Origin: an uncultured Aliterella sp.
GTDB taxonomy: Bacteria > Cyanobacteriota > Cyanobacteriia > Cyanobacteriales > Chroococcidiopsidaceae
Assembly (NCBI GenBank): GCA_905479905.1
Contig: CAJQOK010000366.1
Location: forward strand, 1-5,898
Direction of reading: 5' to 3'
DNA length: 5,898 nucleotides
Part shown: positions 5,126 to 5,898 of the stretch, one piece after another
How positions within the stretch are numbered: the first letter of the stretch is position 1
Layout: each line of letters opens with the position of its first letter
Notes under the pieces: model-generated
What the model was told of the DNA's origin: nothing
Database searches by the model: none
What the model saw: the letters and a program-made list of their open reading frames with translations, nothing else
Program-made: the position numbers and the translations under genes

Positions 5126-5898
5126 AGGCGTAACTTTTCTTGTTGCAAAGAAAATTCTGTAATAATGCGATCGCGTGCGGCTTTGCCAATTTGACGGCGA
5201 ATAGCGGTTTCTAATTCCAAAAACTCCAATACCGCTTCTCCAAGCCGATGTAACTGGTGGCGAGGTACGATAAAGCCATTTTCACCATGATTTATCACTT
5301 CAGGAATCCCGCCAGCATCACTAGCAATACACTGGCATTCTACAGCCATTGCTTCTAGTAAAGCATTAGGCATTCCTTCCCACAAAGAAGGCTGGAGATA
5401 AACATCGCATAGTTGCAAGTGTTGGGCTACAGTAGCAGGGTTGGGGATGTGTCCAGTAACAATAATATGTGCTTCTGGATATTGGGAAGTATAACTTTGT
5501 AATGCTGTAGCTTGAGATGCTCGAATTTCGCCAATAATTAATAAACAAGTAGGATGCTTGGTGCTAACTGTGGTTAAAGCTTGAAATAGAAATACTTGCC
5601 CTTTTTTTTCCCGCAATTCTCCCGCAAAGCCTAACACCACTTCATTATCAGCAATACCTAAACTCCCACGATCAACCTGTGTGGCAATTGTTGGTGAGAA
5701 TATATCTGTATCTACAGCATTTTTAAGGGCGATCGCATCAAATCTTTGACTCAAAAGCTGAATTTTCTTGACTATATCTGCGCTAACGGCTGTAATTACC
5801 TTAGCATTGGCAAGAGTCCATTGCAGACGGGCAAAATCTCCCAGTGGAAACATCTCCCGATCTAGATCGCTTCCTCGCGCGCTAACAGTGCTGGTAAT
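5086..5898 (-). CDS. GT4-type glycosyltransferase, C-terminal part; 5' end outside window
   Basis: The visible part is the donor-binding half of a GT4 glycosyltransferase. Numbered from the Met at 5853: ALKNAVDTDIFSP (42-54), the LGFAGELREKKGQ strand-loop (74-86), and the full EX7E motif from Glu159 to Glu167 in WEGMPNALLEAMA, followed by the ASDAGGIPEV and GENGFIV segments. All donor-site elements look intact. The frame stays open upstream of the Met at 5853 to the right edge and encodes SARGSDLDRE just before it, resembling the acceptor-domain RGSD loop common in this family. The real start is therefore beyond the window and 5853 is an internal Met; roughly 120-150 residues should be missing, judging by usual family length. 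The substrate is unknown. It converges on the other GT4 gene, with a 40-base overlap of the two 3' ends. Confidence 0.9.
   Translation of the reverse strand: MTSTVSARGSDLDREMFPLGDFARLQWTLANAKVITAVSADIVKKIQLLSQRFDAIALKNAVDTDIFSPTIATQVDRGSLGIADNEVVLGFAGELREKKGQVFLFQALTTVSTKHPTCLLIIGEIRASQATALQSYTSQYPEAHIIVTGHIPNPATVAQHLQLCDVYLQPSLWEGMPNALLEAMAVECQCIASDAGGIPEVINHGENGFIVPRHQLHRLGEAVLEFLELETAIRRQIGKAARDRIITEFSLQQEKLRLQTVIDLLMPNSV

Larger units (their letters stand above)
3..5736. repeat. Eleven HIP1 palindromes (GCGATCGC) dispersed through the window
   Basis: Exact copies start at 3, 470, 1135, 1755, 1887, 1980, 4250, 4665, 5026, 5167 and 5729. All lie inside genes. HIP1 is the highly iterated palindrome of many cyanobacterial genomes, and its density here, about one per 540 bases, is the main evidence for the host group. 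Spacing is uneven: none occurs from 1988 to 4249. Confidence 0.9.

Noticed and set aside
5135..5154. Hairpin TTTTCTT/AAGAAAA just after the GT4 stop, as a terminator
   Set aside because: The stem is seven weak A-T-rich pairs, no T-run follows it on the plus strand, and it is inside the coding sequence of the convergent gene.
5366..5548. 60-codon minus-strand open frame
   Set aside because: It is an alternative frame within the second GT4 gene, whose own frame carries the intact EX7E motif.
1..5898. CRISPR array, tRNA, rRNA or insertion sequence
   Set aside because: No regularly spaced repeats, no RNA-gene-like conserved segment and no transposase or terminal inverted repeats were seen; almost every base is in a supported gene.

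Overview
The window looks like cyanobacterial chromosome. It carries eleven exact copies of the octamer GCGATCGC (HIP1), a frequency typical of cyanobacterial genomes and unusual elsewhere. The sequence is AT-rich and gene-dense: only about 135 bases (3809-3943) lie outside genes. I cannot name the genus.

Layout, left to right. (1) A plus-strand VanX/DdpX-type D-Ala-D-Ala dipeptidase (M15 zinc peptidase) is cut by the left edge; the first ATG at 27 is probably internal. (2) A tightly packed minus-strand operon runs 3808 to 644. It encodes, in order, a 294-residue two-helix membrane protein of unknown family, a 219-residue lipoprotein built of about six 20-residue beta repeats, a 203-residue FHA-domain protein with a Cys/Tyr-rich tail, and a 346-residue MurG-like GT-B glycosyltransferase. 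Junctions are a 4-nt gap, a 1-nt gap and a 38-nt overlap, and each downstream start has a Shine-Dalgarno sequence inside the preceding gene, so translational coupling is likely. (3) A short divergent promoter region contains palindromic elements. (4) A plus-strand GT4 glycosyltransferase follows (3944-5125). (5) A second GT4 glycosyltransferase on the minus strand is cut by the right edge; its N-terminal domain lies outside.

Functional reading (inference): three glycosyltransferases and a cell-wall dipeptide hydrolase point to envelope or polysaccharide metabolism. The most interesting part is the four-gene operon. It joins a membrane-anchored cytosolic protein, a probable envelope lipoprotein with a tubby/LURP-one-like repeat pattern, a signalling-type FHA protein whose phosphothreonine pocket looks altered, and a sugar transferase. 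I do not know this as a described system. The two middle genes of unknown family and parts of their neighbours lie in a 2.26-kb stretch without any HIP1 site.

Two pairs of convergent genes overlap tail to tail (644-662 and 5086-5125), and no convincing rho-independent terminator is visible in either place.
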